Assembly (NCBI GenBank): GCA_038144425.1
Contig: JAYQNS010000002.1
Span: 744,001 to 808,000, forward strand
Direction: 5' to 3'
DNA length: 64,000 nucleotides
DNA from: Salivita marina
GTDB lineage: Bacteria > Pseudomonadota > Gammaproteobacteria > Pseudomonadales > Azotimanducaceae
Shown here: positions 18,594 through 28,634 of the stretch, piece by piece
Layout: each line of letters starts with the position of its first letter
Numbering within the stretch: the stretch's first letter is position 1
Translations under genes and position numbers: made by a program
Notes under the pieces: generated by a model
Seen by the model: only the letters and a program-made list of their open reading frames with translations
What the model was told of the DNA's origin: nothing
Database searches by the model: none

Positions 18594-18626
18594 ATGACCG
18601 TTTAGGGTTTCGTGAGAGGAAAGAAA

Positions 18627-19268
18627 ATGCAGGAAAATATTGACGTCTATTGGTCCTTTCGAAGCCCCTACTCCTACCTGGTTACTGCGGATCTCCTGCG
18701 GCTTCGCGATGATTATGATGTGGGGATCCAGCTCCGGATTGTGTACCCCATCGCAATTCGGGAACCTGGACTCGTCTTTGATAATCGAAAGAAACCTGCC
18801 TACATCGGCCTGGACTCGCGCCGCCGCGCGGAATTTTTAGGCCTTCCCTTTAGGCTGCCTGCTCGACCGGATCCGGTGGTGCAAGACCGGGAGACGCTTT
18901 CCGTAGCTAAGGAGCAGCCCTACATCCATCGCCTGAGTGGCCTCGGTATTGAGGCTCAGCGTAGGGGAAGGGGGCTTGAGTATGTGCACGAGGTATCTTC
19001 TCTAATTTTTGGCGGCACCGATGGGTGGGATCAGGGGGAGCACCTTAAGGCGGCGGTCGCCAGAGCGGGATTGGATCTTGCCGAAATTGACCGTGCCTTA
19101 GAGGGCGGTGATCAGCTTCAGGAAGTTGAAGAAAATCAGCGGGCGCTCGCTCAAGCGGGCCACTGGGGGGTTCCCACCATGGTGGTACGGGGCGAACCGT
19201 TCTTCGGCCAGGACCGGATCGAGACCTTAAGGTGGAGACTCGATCAATTCGGCCTCGCCAAGTCCTAA
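18627..19268 (+). CDS. DsbA-fold 2-hydroxychromene-2-carboxylate isomerase-like protein
   Basis: Thioredoxin/GST-kappa fold protein of 213 residues. The N-terminus shows WSFRSPYSYL, the position where the family has the catalytic Ser that binds glutathione, and the C-terminus shows GHWGVPTMVVRGEPFFGQDR, a conserved cis-Pro region. Such enzymes isomerise chromene carboxylates in naphthalene breakdown, but many homologues have other glutathione-dependent roles. The ATG at 18627 follows GAGAGGA. It lies 53 bases before the MlaC-like gene and could be the first gene of that operon. Confidence 0.82.
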   Translation: MQENIDVYWSFRSPYSYLVTADLLRLRDDYDVGIQLRIVYPIAIREPGLVFDNRKKPAYIGLDSRRRAEFLGLPFRLPARPDPVVQDRETLSVAKEQPYIHRLSGLGIEAQRRGRGLEYVHEVSSLIFGGTDGWDQGEHLKAAVARAGLDLAEIDRALEGGDQLQEVEENQRALAQAGHWGVPTMVVRGEPFFGQDRIETLRWRLDQFGLAKS

Positions 19269-19321
19269 TTTTTGATTACAGCTAAGTGAGTCCGAGTTGT
19301 CCTTAGACGAGAGGTAGGGAC

Positions 19322-19924
19322 ATGCGTTTTGCCTCAGAAACCCGTCGTCAGCTGGCCGTTTTTGGGTTGGTGCTGCTTGCTCTTTCCTTTCCTCCTGCCG
19401 TCGCGGCCGGCGAAGACAGTGCCCAAGGGGTGACGGAGCAGTTTCATAAGGTGCTTCTCCAGGCCGCGGGCCTTGAAATGATTGGCGATCGGGAGGCGTT
19501 GTTGGAGCCGGCCATAGCGGAAGCGTTCGACGTTGAGCGAATCGCCTCCGTCAGCCTTGGGCGCACCTGGAAGGGCCTCGGTGAGGCTGAGCGAACAGAA
19601 TTTACGGAACTGCTTGCAGCGCTTATCGTTGCGACCTACGCGGATCGTTTTGACCGGTATACGGGACAGCGATTTGTTACCGATCGGGTTGAAGCGGTGA
19701 GGACGGGTTTTGTTGTCTACACCACGCTTGAGCGTCCGGGGAACTCATCGGTCTCCCTGAACTACTTTCTTCGCGACGGAGGAATTTTCAATGTGGTGGC
19801 GGACGGGGTAAGTGATCTATCCCTTCGGCGGGCCGATTACAACAGCATTGTTAAAAAGGAGGGGTACGCGAGCCTTCTTGCCCATCTCAGGAATAAGATA
19901 AAACAAGCGCGAGACCAGCAATGA
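19322..19924 (+). CDS. MlaC/Ttg2D/HpnM-like periplasmic lipid-binding protein
   Basis: Periplasmic phospholipid-carrier type protein of 200 residues with a signal peptide (about residues 1-28, ending AVAAG) and the toluene-tolerance Ttg2 domain: FDVERIASVSLGRTWKGL, ATYADRFDRYTGQRF and NYFLRDGGIFNVVADGVSDL. Family members bind a phospholipid and shuttle it between membranes, or (HpnM) accompany hopanoid transporters. It is the first of four genes linked by ATGA-type overlaps with MlaA-like, MMPL and LTA-synthase-like products, so a lipid-export role is likely. Confidence 0.88.
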   Translation: MRFASETRRQLAVFGLVLLALSFPPAVAAGEDSAQGVTEQFHKVLLQAAGLEMIGDREALLEPAIAEAFDVERIASVSLGRTWKGLGEAERTEFTELLAALIVATYADRFDRYTGQRFVTDRVEAVRTGFVVYTTLERPGNSSVSLNYFLRDGGIFNVVADGVSDLSLRRADYNSIVKKEGYASLLAHLRNKIKQARDQQ

Positions 19925-20646
19925 GTCTTTTGAAGGACCTCCCGAGGGGCTACCTCTTGCTTGGGCTGCTTTTCTGTACGGGCTGCGCGTCCCTAGAGGG
20001 AGAAAGCTTCAAGGAAGGGGATCGCCATGAGGAATTCAATCGCGCCAGTTTTCGCCTCTCGGAGGCGGTAGACGAGCGGGTGATGGCCCCCGCTGCGCGA
20101 GGCTACGATCGAATCGTTCCCGGGCCTGTGAAACGGGGGGTGCTGAATGCCTTCCGCAATCTCCGCGGCCTGGACAGCGCCCTCAATGGCCTCCTGCAGG
20201 GAAAAATCGATTCCGCAGCCACCGATCTTGCGCGTTTTGGCGTGAATTCGAGCCTAGGCCTCTTGGGCTGGTTTGATGTAGCGGCTCGGTGGAAGCTTGA
20301 GGATCAGCAAGAGGACTTGGGGCAGACCCTGGCGGTATGGGGCGTTACCGGCAGTTCCTACCTTTATGTCCCTCTACTTGGACCGAGTACCTGGCGCGAT
20401 CTTCCCTCGATGCTGGTCAGCAATGTCATGCCTCGGCTGGTGCTTGGACCCAATTACCATTGGAGCCTCAGCGGACTCGACGTCCTTGGCACTCGAGCGG
20501 ACTTCCTGACTGCTACACAGCTCAGGGATAGCAGCGCCCTCGATCCCTATGCCTTCACTCGTGACGCCTACCTACAGCGGCGCAAGTTCTTGATCTTCGA
20601 TGGCAATCCGCCTTTGGAAGGCTTTTTTGACGACTTCGATGACTGA
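19921..20646 (+). CDS. MlaA/VacJ-like outer membrane lipoprotein
   Basis: 241-residue lipoprotein with lipobox FCTGC (Cys near residue 22) and the VacJ domain: FNRASFRLSEAVDERV, GPVKRGVLNAFRNLR, ARFGVNSSLGLLGWFDVA and GVTGSSYLYVPLLGPST. MlaA relatives form an outer-membrane channel that handles outer-leaflet phospholipids together with MlaC-type carriers. Its ATG overlaps the stop of the MlaC-like gene, and its own stop overlaps the next start. No mlaFEDB genes are nearby, so the partner here is apparently the MMPL protein encoded next. Confidence 0.9.
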   Translation: MSLLKDLPRGYLLLGLLFCTGCASLEGESFKEGDRHEEFNRASFRLSEAVDERVMAPAARGYDRIVPGPVKRGVLNAFRNLRGLDSALNGLLQGKIDSAATDLARFGVNSSLGLLGWFDVAARWKLEDQQEDLGQTLAVWGVTGSSYLYVPLLGPSTWRDLPSMLVSNVMPRLVLGPNYHWSLSGLDVLGTRADFLTATQLRDSSALDPYAFTRDAYLQRRKFLIFDGNPPLEGFFDDFDD

Positions 20647-23193
20647 CTTCCTTGCTCAATGGGTTGAGCTGACCACCCGCGCTCCGAAGCGTGTCCTTGG
20701 TGCGCTTCTTCTGTTGACGCTGCTGTTGGGTTGGGTGGGAATTTCAAATTTCCGCGTTAATTCGAATTTGTCCGATCTTATTGCCCAGAATGCTCCTTGG
20801 CGCGCGGACTTCGATCACTTTGAAGAGCAGTTCCCTGACCTCGTTCGCAATGCGGTGGTTGTGGTCAGCGGAGAGTCCTTGAAAAGAGTCGAAATCGCTA
20901 CCGAGGCCGTTCTTGCTTACCTCCGTGGGCGCCCGGAACTCTTCCGGGCGGTTGTCGCTCCGGGCAGTGAGCCCTTCTTTCGCGATCACGCTCTCCTGTA
21001 TATGGACGAGGCTTCGCTCGACGATATGACTGATCGCTTGGCAGAAGCCCAGCCCTGGCTGACCGCCGTCGCTGAGGACCCAAGCCTCCGGGGTATTTTC
21101 CGTTTGGTTGGGGATGGGGCAGAGCGCGAGGCACCGGCTGCCTTTGAACGAGTTCTTGAGCTCTTGGGCGCTTCCGCGGGCGCACTGCGCGAGGGCAAAG
21201 ATCCGACCATATGGTGGTCCGATGAGCTTTTCCCTGCGGAGGAGCTGCATTACCAGCTAATTTACTTGAAGCCCCAATCGGCGTTCTCGAAAAGCTTGCC
21301 AGACGCAGAGGTGATGGCGGGATTGCGCGCCATGCGAAACACCGTTGCCTTGCCAGAGGGCGTTCGTTTGCAGTTTACCGGCGAGCTCGCCCTCCAACAT
21401 GAGGAAATGGAAGCGGCTATGGAGGGCGTGGCGCTCGCCGGGTGGCTGGTGCTGGTCTTGTTGCTCTTGGTCATGGGGATCGGGGTACGGTCGATCAAGA
21501 TCATCCTAGCGACCTTCTCTATGCTGGCCGTCGGTGTAGCGTGGACAACGGCCCTAGCGATGCTGACGGTGGGCGAGTTCAACACCCTTTCTCTGGTGTT
21601 TATCGTGATGTTTTTCGGCCTCGCGGTAGATTTTGCGCTTCACTTTTCCCTACGTTTCCTTGAGGCAATTCACGCGGGAGAGCAGCGAGTGCCTCTGGCG
21701 CTGGTCCTGAGCACGCGCAGCGTTGGGCGGGCAATAACCCTCTGTACGGTGACGACATCCCTTGGCTTTCTTGGGTTTTGGCCAACGGATTACGCGGGGC
21801 TCGGGGATCTTGGGATCATCAGCGCCCTAGGGATGGGGGTTGCCTGGGTGCTGACCTTTACCTTCCTGCCAGCTTTTTACATGGTGAGTGGTGCGCCGCA
21901 GCCCCGGGACCTTGCGCTTCGCAAAGGAGACCGAATCGTTCATTGGCTTTCCGAGCGCCGTCGGGGGTGGTAATGGCTCTAGCCCTCGTCGTGGCGCTTA
22001 GTCTGATAGGCGCGTTCCAGGCCCGCTTCGATTACAGCGTTTTAGCATTAAAGGATCCTGCTACCGAATCAATGCAAGGCTTACGTGAGCTTCAACGGGA
22101 GGGGCTCTCCACGGACTACCAGCTGGTGGTCGTAGGCAAAACGTTTAGCGCCTCCGAATCTCTACGGGCGCTTCCCTCTGTGAAGGACGTGCGCCTTCCC
22201 CAAGCTTGGGTACCGACATCCCAGGAAGAAAAGCTCGCGATTATCGGTGAGCTTGAGTTCATGCTCTGGAGCGCCCTTGAGCCGCAAGAAGCCGTCACTG
22301 AGCCGGATTCTCAGATGCTTCGAGATAGCGCTCGGGCGTTGATCGCTCGCATTGATCAGCAGGCGCGCTCCCTTGCTTCGCCTTCCTCCATGTCGGCTGC
22401 CCTCATGCGCCTACGACGGGAGCTTGTCGCTATGGATGGCGCTTCCGATCTCGAGTGGATACGTTGGCAAGAAGGGGTTATCGAGCAGCTGCAGTCGGAA
22501 CTAGCCTGGCTCCGCCGAGCGGTTTTGGTAAACCCCGTCGGGCTTGAAGATCTGCCCGCTTCCGTTCGTCGTCGGATCGAATCCAACGAGGGCGAAGCCC
22601 TCACGGTTATTCTGCCGGAGAAGGATATCGCTGATGTCCAGTTCCTGACGGAGTTTATCGCGCAGGTTCGGGAGCTGGCACCTACGGCGACGGGAAGACC
22701 GGTCATTGAGTGGGGAGTTGGCAACATAGTGGTTGGATCATTTAAGCAAGCCTTGCTGTTTGCGCTTCTTACCATTTCCGTCGTCCTTCTCGCGGTCCTT
22801 CGTAGCGTTCCCTTTACCGTGCTCATACTCCTTCCCCTGGGCATGACGGTTCTCTTAATCCTCAGCTTTGTCGCCTGGTCCGGTCTTTCCCTAAACATGG
22901 CCAATATCCTTGTTGTACCCCTTATTTTTGGCCTCGGGGTTGATAATGGGATTCACGTGGTCGATCGCTACCTTGGCGAACGCAATAACGCCCAGCTGAT
23001 GTTTTCGAGTACGCCGCGCGCAGTCCTGCTCTCATCCTTAACGACCATTGGTGCCTTTGCTGCCCTCTCTCTGTCGCCCCATGCGGGTACCGCTTCGATC
23101 GGTCTTTTGCTCGCTGTCGCCATAGGGCTCCTGCTACTTCTTACCCTTTATCTGGTTCCAGCCCTATTGCCGTCCCGGTCAGGGGCGTCATGA
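20639..23193 (+). CDS. MMPL/HpnN-like RND lipid transporter (frame broken)
   Basis: Large inner-membrane RND-superfamily exporter. The first half has an N-terminal helix (about 21-41), a periplasmic loop, then five helices with GLAVDFALHFSLRFLEA. After the break the second half repeats the layout and contains GLGVDNGIHVVDRYLGE. The frame breaks at GGGGG 21963-21967; one extra G gives RRGVVMALALVVAL and joins the halves into about 851 residues. The start at 20639 overlaps the MlaA-like stop. The twofold architecture matches HpnN-type hopanoid transporters, but no hopanoid synthesis gene is visible, so the lipid cargo is unknown. Confidence 0.88.
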
Positions 23194-24973
23194 TTGCCTG
23201 GGGCCGCTGGGTAACCCTGTGGCTTTGCCTAGGCGCTAGCCTCCGTCTTTGGATTCTGATCGCTCATGGATCCGACATCCCCCCAATAAGGGCGTTAGAT
23301 TTCCTTCTGGGCGCCGCTAACGATCTTCAGGCTTTTGCGCTCGTCAGTGGCTTTGTAGCCTGTATTGGCGTACTCGTGCCCCGTCTTCTTTCCCCAGTGC
23401 TCTTTGTCACCGCGGGGTTGATGATTGTCGTTCTCTTTGCAGAAGTATTCTTTTGGCAAGAATTTCAGAGCCGTTTAAACCGTCTCGTTTTCCACTATCT
23501 CTCGTTCCCCGGGGAGGTGGCGCTATTCCTAGAGGAACAATTCTTTATCAGCGCGCTGTTGGTGCCCCTTGCTCTTGGCAGTTGGGGTGTTATGCGGTTT
23601 TTGCTTCGACGCTCGACGGGAGTGGGCCAGGATGGCGGTCCTTACCTTTGGGCTCCCGCTGCTGCCGCGGTCTTCGCGCTTCTTCTGGCTGAACCCCTAG
23701 GTCAATCTGCGAGTCGGCTTCATAGTGAATGGGTGAGTAACGGGTACCTCGGGGTGCTACGCGATGCCCGTTACGATGAAGCTCACATTCCCTGGCTTGC
23801 CCAATTTAGCGATTCCAAAAAGAAGCACGGGCTTAAGCCGACTAAAGCTTCCCAAAAAGAACCCCTCCTAGAGCTTCGTCAGGCTGTGGCAGGGAAGCGC
23901 CATCTTGTTCTTATTATTGAAGAGTCCTTTGCGGGACCGGTTTGGAGAGATCCTGTCCTTCGAGAAAAGTTCTTGCCCAATTTTTCAGCGCTTTCAAAGG
24001 CTTCGGTCAGCTTTAGCCAGCTTTACGCAACAGGCAGCAGAACGACCCGAGGTATGGAAGCCATTTTGAATGGCTTTTTGCCCTTGCCAGGGATCTCTGC
24101 CACCCAGCGAGCGAAGGCTAACCGCTTGCCTTCTCTGGCCCGGGGTATGGCTGACGGGGGTTCTTCCCGGTCTTCCTTTATGGCGGTTGGCCTGACTTCT
24201 CTAATTTTCATCGCTATTGGCGCGACATGGGTTTCAAGCGGCTTTGGTCTCGTGATGATTTTGAGGAAAGCTTCGAAACCAGCTGGGGTGTATCCGACGA
24301 AGCGCTCTTTGATCGCCTGCTCAGGGAAATGGACTTACTGACGGCTGAACACCCCAAGGTTTTTTTGGCAACGCTGACCGTAAGCCATCACCGACCCTTC
24401 GATTTTCCCGAGGGCGTTGTGCCCTTTCCTGCGGAAGAGCGACGGAGCGAGTATGCGCTGGCGTACGCTGACCATGCGCTGGGCAGCTTTTTCAAGCATG
24501 CCCAGGCGAGGCCCTGGTACGGGGATACCCTGTTTCTCGTTATTGCTGACCACGGGCCGAAGCCCGTGGGCGATGCGCTGGTGCCGGCTCAGAGCTTTCG
24601 CGTTCCCCTCTTACTGCTCGGGGAGGGGATTGCCGCCTATGAAATAGACCATGTCGGTTCGAGCATGAGCCTTCCTAAAACGCTCATGAACCTTTTCGAC
24701 ATCCCCACGGAGGAAGCCTTCTTCGGAGAGGATCTCCTCTGCGATTGTCCCACCGTGGCGCCCTTAGAAAATGCGTACCACATCGGACTCATGTCGGAGC
24801 ACAGCCTCGACGTGATCTCTCGGGAGGGTCGCTTTGAGCGCTGGCGCGTTGATGCCTCTACCGGTTCCCTATCCTACGAGCCTCAGTTGGACCAGCGGCA
24901 GGGCGAAGGCGCAAGGCTCCGGGTGCTTGAAGCCTTCGCCCCCGCTTATCGCCGGCTTTACCCGGCGCCCTAG
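23190..24973 (+). CDS. LTA-synthase-like membrane phosphotransferase/sulfatase (frame broken)
   Basis: Alkaline-phosphatase-superfamily membrane enzyme: about five N-terminal helices (residues 1-175) and a periplasmic catalytic domain. Metal and nucleophile motifs are visible as LVLIIEESF, TGSRTTRGMEAIL (nucleophile Thr in RTTRG) and VIADHGPKP. The frame breaks at GGGGG 24156-24160; one extra G yields FFPVFLYGGWPDFSNFHRYW, a family-conserved segment, and a total of about 594 residues. Relatives transfer phosphoglycerol or phosphoethanolamine head groups. The ATGA overlap with the MMPL gene places it in the lipid-transport operon, so head-group modification of the exported lipid is plausible. 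Confidence 0.85.
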
Positions 24974-26529
24974 GGCCGGGAAGATTCCAGGTCTAGGTCT
25001 GCCCGCGCCCAGCTTGCCGCAAAATCTCTTTCCGCAGCGCCATCGGTTTTGCCCTGGGCCTGTTGTGCTTGCAGGAGGCCGAAAAGAGACCAGCCGTTAT
25101 GGGGGTGATCGTCAAGTTCCGCTCGATAGACCAGCTCAGCGTCGAGGGGCTGGTTTGCCTGAATGAGGGCGGACCCCAGCCAATGACGGGCTGCAAAAGG
25201 GAGAGGCTCCGGCTCGTCGTAATCCAACTGGTCTTCAGCGGCGACGGCGTGGCGAAATGAACTGATGGCGGCCTCATAATCACCCTGCGTAAGGGCGATC
25301 TCCCCTTCCAGAAGGCTGGCCAAGATGCCGGTGATTTGACCAGCGTCGTGGAAGCGCAGGCGGTCGGTTGTGGTGGTGGCATATTCGCTGAGCTTGGCCA
25401 AGGTTTCCTTCGCCGCTTGTGGCTGGCCCGCGCGAAGTTGGGCGTAGCCTACGGCGAAGTCATAGACGGCGGCTTGCAGCGCGCTCTCTGGTCGCGTCCC
25501 TCGTTGGAGAATTTCATCGAATTTCTGAAATCTTACCCGGGACAGATAGGGATAGATTTCGTTTCCGGTGACTTTCGCGTGCTGATCGCTGGCATCAAGA
25601 GCAACCGTTCCCTGACCATCGTATGACGATGCAAAAACCAGCATGTGGAGATTGTGGCTCTCTCCATAGGAGAAACCGGCGTTGCGAAGCGCTGCCCGGT
25701 CGGCGTTCTTCGCCTTGAGGTTAGCTTCCACGGATCGGGACCAAAGTCCCACTTCGTTCCAAGAATGGGAGGGCATGTGCTGAACATGGCTCGCCCCGGG
25801 CACCGCGTCCCCGAGCTGTTCCGCGCAGGGGAGGCCGAGCTCCGGCTGCGCTGTGCTTTCCGTGGCGTGAATATAAAGGTGGCAAGCGCCGGGATGGGCC
25901 GGATCTTTCTCCAGTACAGCGGTCAGAAGTTCATGGATACGTAAAAGCTTAGGATCATTGAGGTCCCGATAGCCGCGTCGTCGCTCTAGAAGAAAGAGCG
26001 CCGTTGCGTAGATCACCGATACTTCCGAATGCTGCGGGTAGCTGTCGTGCACCTTGGCCATAGCATCCGCGAAGGCCTGATCAACGGATCTCCGCGCTGT
26101 CGGCTCGTAGTCGTCGGGGTAGCGGAGGAGGGCCGCTTTGATGAGTTCAGCTTCTAACGCGCCAACTTGAGGAATCAACTTTTCCGCTTCCAGGATTGCC
26201 TCGCGGGCTAGGGCTGCCTGTTCCTTTGACATTCCCCCATTAAGGAAGGAGCCCAGGGCAAAAGCCTCCCCCCAGAAGCACATGGCGCACCTCGGGTCGA
26301 TGCGCCGAGCCATTGCCATGGAGCGCGCCGCTTCGGGCATGCTGAAGCCGTAGCGAAGCTGCATGCCTTGATTAAAATACCGTTGTGCACGCGGCGAAAC
26401 GGTGGTCACATTCCACTCATAGGGACCAAGGGCTTCGGGAACGTAGGGAATGGGTTCTAGGAGGTCTTGCGGCTGCCCGTGAGCGGTTGCCCCAACAATA
26501 AGCAGTAAAGCCATGATGGAATTTTTCAT
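24970..26529 (-). CDS. Exported TPR-repeat protein
   Basis: 519-residue protein with a signal peptide (cleavage near TAHG-Q, residue 19) and multiple tetratricopeptide-like helical pairs, for example QRYFNQGMQLRYGFSMPEAA near 49-68 and LTQGDYEAAISSFRHAVAAE near the C-terminus. A central segment, HLYIHATESTAQPELGLPCA and HVQHMPSHSW, is His-rich and typical of an uncharacterised TPR family sometimes found with copper or oxidase genes. The ATG follows GAGGGAG. It overlaps the convergent LTA-synthase-like gene by 4 bases. Function unknown; the His-rich HMPSH segment could bind metal. Confidence 0.85.
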   Translation of the reverse strand: MKNSIMALLLIVGATAHGQPQDLLEPIPYVPEALGPYEWNVTTVSPRAQRYFNQGMQLRYGFSMPEAARSMAMARRIDPRCAMCFWGEAFALGSFLNGGMSKEQAALAREAILEAEKLIPQVGALEAELIKAALLRYPDDYEPTARRSVDQAFADAMAKVHDSYPQHSEVSVIYATALFLLERRRGYRDLNDPKLLRIHELLTAVLEKDPAHPGACHLYIHATESTAQPELGLPCAEQLGDAVPGASHVQHMPSHSWNEVGLWSRSVEANLKAKNADRAALRNAGFSYGESHNLHMLVFASSYDGQGTVALDASDQHAKVTGNEIYPYLSRVRFQKFDEILQRGTRPESALQAAVYDFAVGYAQLRAGQPQAAKETLAKLSEYATTTTDRLRFHDAGQITGILASLLEGEIALTQGDYEAAISSFRHAVAAEDQLDYDEPEPLPFAARHWLGSALIQANQPLDAELVYRAELDDHPHNGWSLFGLLQAQQAQGKTDGAAERDFAASWARADLDLESSRP

Positions 26530-26672
26530 TTTTTTCTCCCTCGGCGAAGAAGGACGAGCCTCTTGCCTGCGATCCCCATTGAAGCAGTGTGGCGGGTCAG
26601 ATATCCAGTACCCTTCTCTGCCGCATGGTACCCCCTGCGGTCCTGGCAGGCGTGGTGTTAGGCTGATTAACT

Positions 26673-27596
26673 ATGCATATCACTTTGCTCAGCCGAGTTA
26701 TCGTATTTGCCGCCGCTTACCTCATTCTCTGCGGGTGTCAGATGGCTGCGAAGGAAGGGGTTCCCGACCGCTACTGGTCAACCCGCAGCGAGCAATGGGT
26801 GTCTCCCCAGGTTCTTTCCAAAGACGCTAGAGACGCGAACTATGTGCTTCTCGGGGAAATTCACGATAATCCCATCCATCACGATGCACAGGGTGAGCTC
26901 ATCCTCCGCTTGGCAGAGGAGGGTTTTGTGGTTGGGTTTGAGCAGCTTCATCTTGCACAGGGAGAAGCGTTAGAAATTGCGTTGAGCTCAGGCGATCCCC
27001 TTAGCGAACTTCCCTCGAGGCTCGCCTGGGATCGCTCTGGCTGGCCTCCTTGGTCGCTCTATGAGCCAGTATTTTCCGCTGCGCTCCAGCTTGAGCAAGC
27101 CCTCATCCCTCTTTCCTTTCCTAGTCGTAAAGCCTTTGCCGTCGTAAGTGATGGTTACTCGGCGGTGCTTCCGGCTGAAATCATTGAGGGGCTTAGCGAC
27201 GCCTTGCATTTTTCTCCAGAGGCGTTGAAGAGTTTAGAAGCTGAGTTGGCAGAAGCCCACTGCGGAAAGCTTCCCGCCACTATGCTTCCGGGGATGGCGA
27301 CGGTGCAGATCGCCCGGGATGCCCATATGGCTTGGCGCCAGGTAGAGGCCGGTCCTAAGGGGATTCTTGTCGTGGGGGGAGGGCATGCGCGACGAGATCG
27401 TGGCGTTCCTCGTTACCTCGCGCAGCTGCAACCTAAAGGCCGAAGCGTAGTAGTGCTCTTCCTCGAGGAGCGGCCGGGAGTCCCCTTTCCTCAGGGTTAT
27501 CCGGAGGCCCGCGCGAGCTACGCTGACTACCTTGCGCTGACCCCTGCAGCCGAGCGATCGGACCCTTGCGCCCAAATAGAAAGGCACCCGGAATAG
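26673..27596 (+). CDS. ChaN family haem-binding-type lipoprotein
   Basis: 307-residue lipoprotein with a hydrophobic N-terminus ending in LILCGC (lipid Cys about residue 22) and a ChaN/EreA-like domain. The conserved VLLGEIHDNPIHHDAQG and GFEQLHLAQ are present, as is the later VVGGGHARRDRGVPRYL. ChaN of Campylobacter binds paired haems and is linked to iron uptake; other members are of unknown function. The gene is divergent from the TPR gene with 143 bases between them and convergent with the MBL gene. No iron-uptake receptor is nearby to support a haem role here. Confidence 0.85.
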   Translation: MHITLLSRVIVFAAAYLILCGCQMAAKEGVPDRYWSTRSEQWVSPQVLSKDARDANYVLLGEIHDNPIHHDAQGELILRLAEEGFVVGFEQLHLAQGEALEIALSSGDPLSELPSRLAWDRSGWPPWSLYEPVFSAALQLEQALIPLSFPSRKAFAVVSDGYSAVLPAEIIEGLSDALHFSPEALKSLEAELAEAHCGKLPATMLPGMATVQIARDAHMAWRQVEAGPKGILVVGGGHARRDRGVPRYLAQLQPKGRSVVVLFLEERPGVPFPQGYPEARASYADYLALTPAAERSDPCAQIERHPE

Positions 27597-27609
27597 GGGT
27601 TCGCTGTAG

Positions 27610-28614
27610 TTAGTGCGCGATGGCCGTGGCAGAAATGCCGTCTTGAAGGGAGAAGCGCGCGCCCACGGCGCCGATCACGGCGGACTGCCGGGTGAGATCC
27701 AGACCCTCCTTTAGGGAAAACATGGGAACCACACCGGTGCAGTGGCCCGCCATGAGATTCTGGATGCCTATTGCCTTAAGCGCCTCTCCAGTCCAAGCAA
27801 GGGTTTCTTCCGAAGCATTGAAAAGGTGAAGCCCACCCATCAGGGCGAGGAGCGGGCCTTCCTGGATTTGCTCGCTTACCTGCTGCACCAGATTGACCGC
27901 GCCGGAGTGGCCACAGCCGGAAAGCACAATAGGGCCCCGAGACGTCCGAATCACTAGGCCCTGGCTGTCAGGCACGGTATCCATGGTGCTGTGCTGCTCC
28001 CCCCGTAGCAGGGAAAAGGAGGGGAAATTCTTCTCATCGTGGACTCGCGCGATGGGGCCGGTAGCCCAAATACCTGGTGCAATAGCTTTGGCTTTGCTCA
28101 CTTCCCTAAAGTCCGCGCCAAGCGCCTCGAGCTGAGTCCGCCTTGCGAGCACACCATTCCACTGGTCATCGTTAAATTGCCGTTTTAGCTGGTCGTAGGC
28201 TGGGTGCGTCGGATCGAGATAGCGGGGCAGGAAGAAGCCCTTGGCCACGTAGATGGGAAGAGTCTTGTTTCCGCCTTCTGTCTGGAGGCGCTTAAGAATT
28301 CGCTCCAGCCCTCCCGTATGGTCAAAGTGAAAGTGGCTAAGGACGATCTTCGTCACGCAGCTGAGATCCTTTCCTAGGGCTTGGGCGTTCAGGAGAACGG
28401 TCTCCGGATAGCGACCCGTATCCCAGAGAATACAGTCCCCGTTTGACTCGATAAGTGCGGAGAACCCCCATTCGCCTCGAGTGCCGTCGTTGGCGAGATT
28501 CGTCGAGAGTACGGTGACTTCAACATCATCCGCGAAGTCGGCGCCCGGAGCGCCCAGCGATTTTGTCGCTGCCAGGCAGAATAAAAGGCTGAGCAAGAGC
28601 TGAAAGGGATTCAT
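27610..28614 (-). CDS. Exported MBL-fold metallohydrolase
   Basis: 334 residues: signal peptide (about 1-22) then a metallo-beta-lactamase fold domain with the dinuclear metal motif SHFHFDHTGG. Additional ligands are likely in GCGHSG and MAGHCTG near the C-terminus. The pattern is of the dihydropterin-phosphate-synthase-like MBL group whose members carry both GCGHSG and GHCTG. Last gene of a probable operon with the PhyH dioxygenase (20-base gap) and RidA gene. Export of an MBL protein of this group is not rare in Gram-negatives; the substrate is unknown. Confidence 0.87.
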   Translation of the reverse strand: MNPFQLLLSLLFCLAATKSLGAPGADFADDVEVTVLSTNLANDGTRGEWGFSALIESNGDCILWDTGRYPETVLLNAQALGKDLSCVTKIVLSHFHFDHTGGLERILKRLQTEGGNKTLPIYVAKGFFLPRYLDPTHPAYDQLKRQFNDDQWNGVLARRTQLEALGADFREVSKAKAIAPGIWATGPIARVHDEKNFPSFSLLRGEQHSTMDTVPDSQGLVIRTSRGPIVLSGCGHSGAVNLVQQVSEQIQEGPLLALMGGLHLFNASEETLAWTGEALKAIGIQNLMAGHCTGVVPMFSLKEGLDLTRQSAVIGAVGARFSLQDGISATAIAH

Positions 28615-28634
28615 CGTTGCATATCCGCGGCGGC

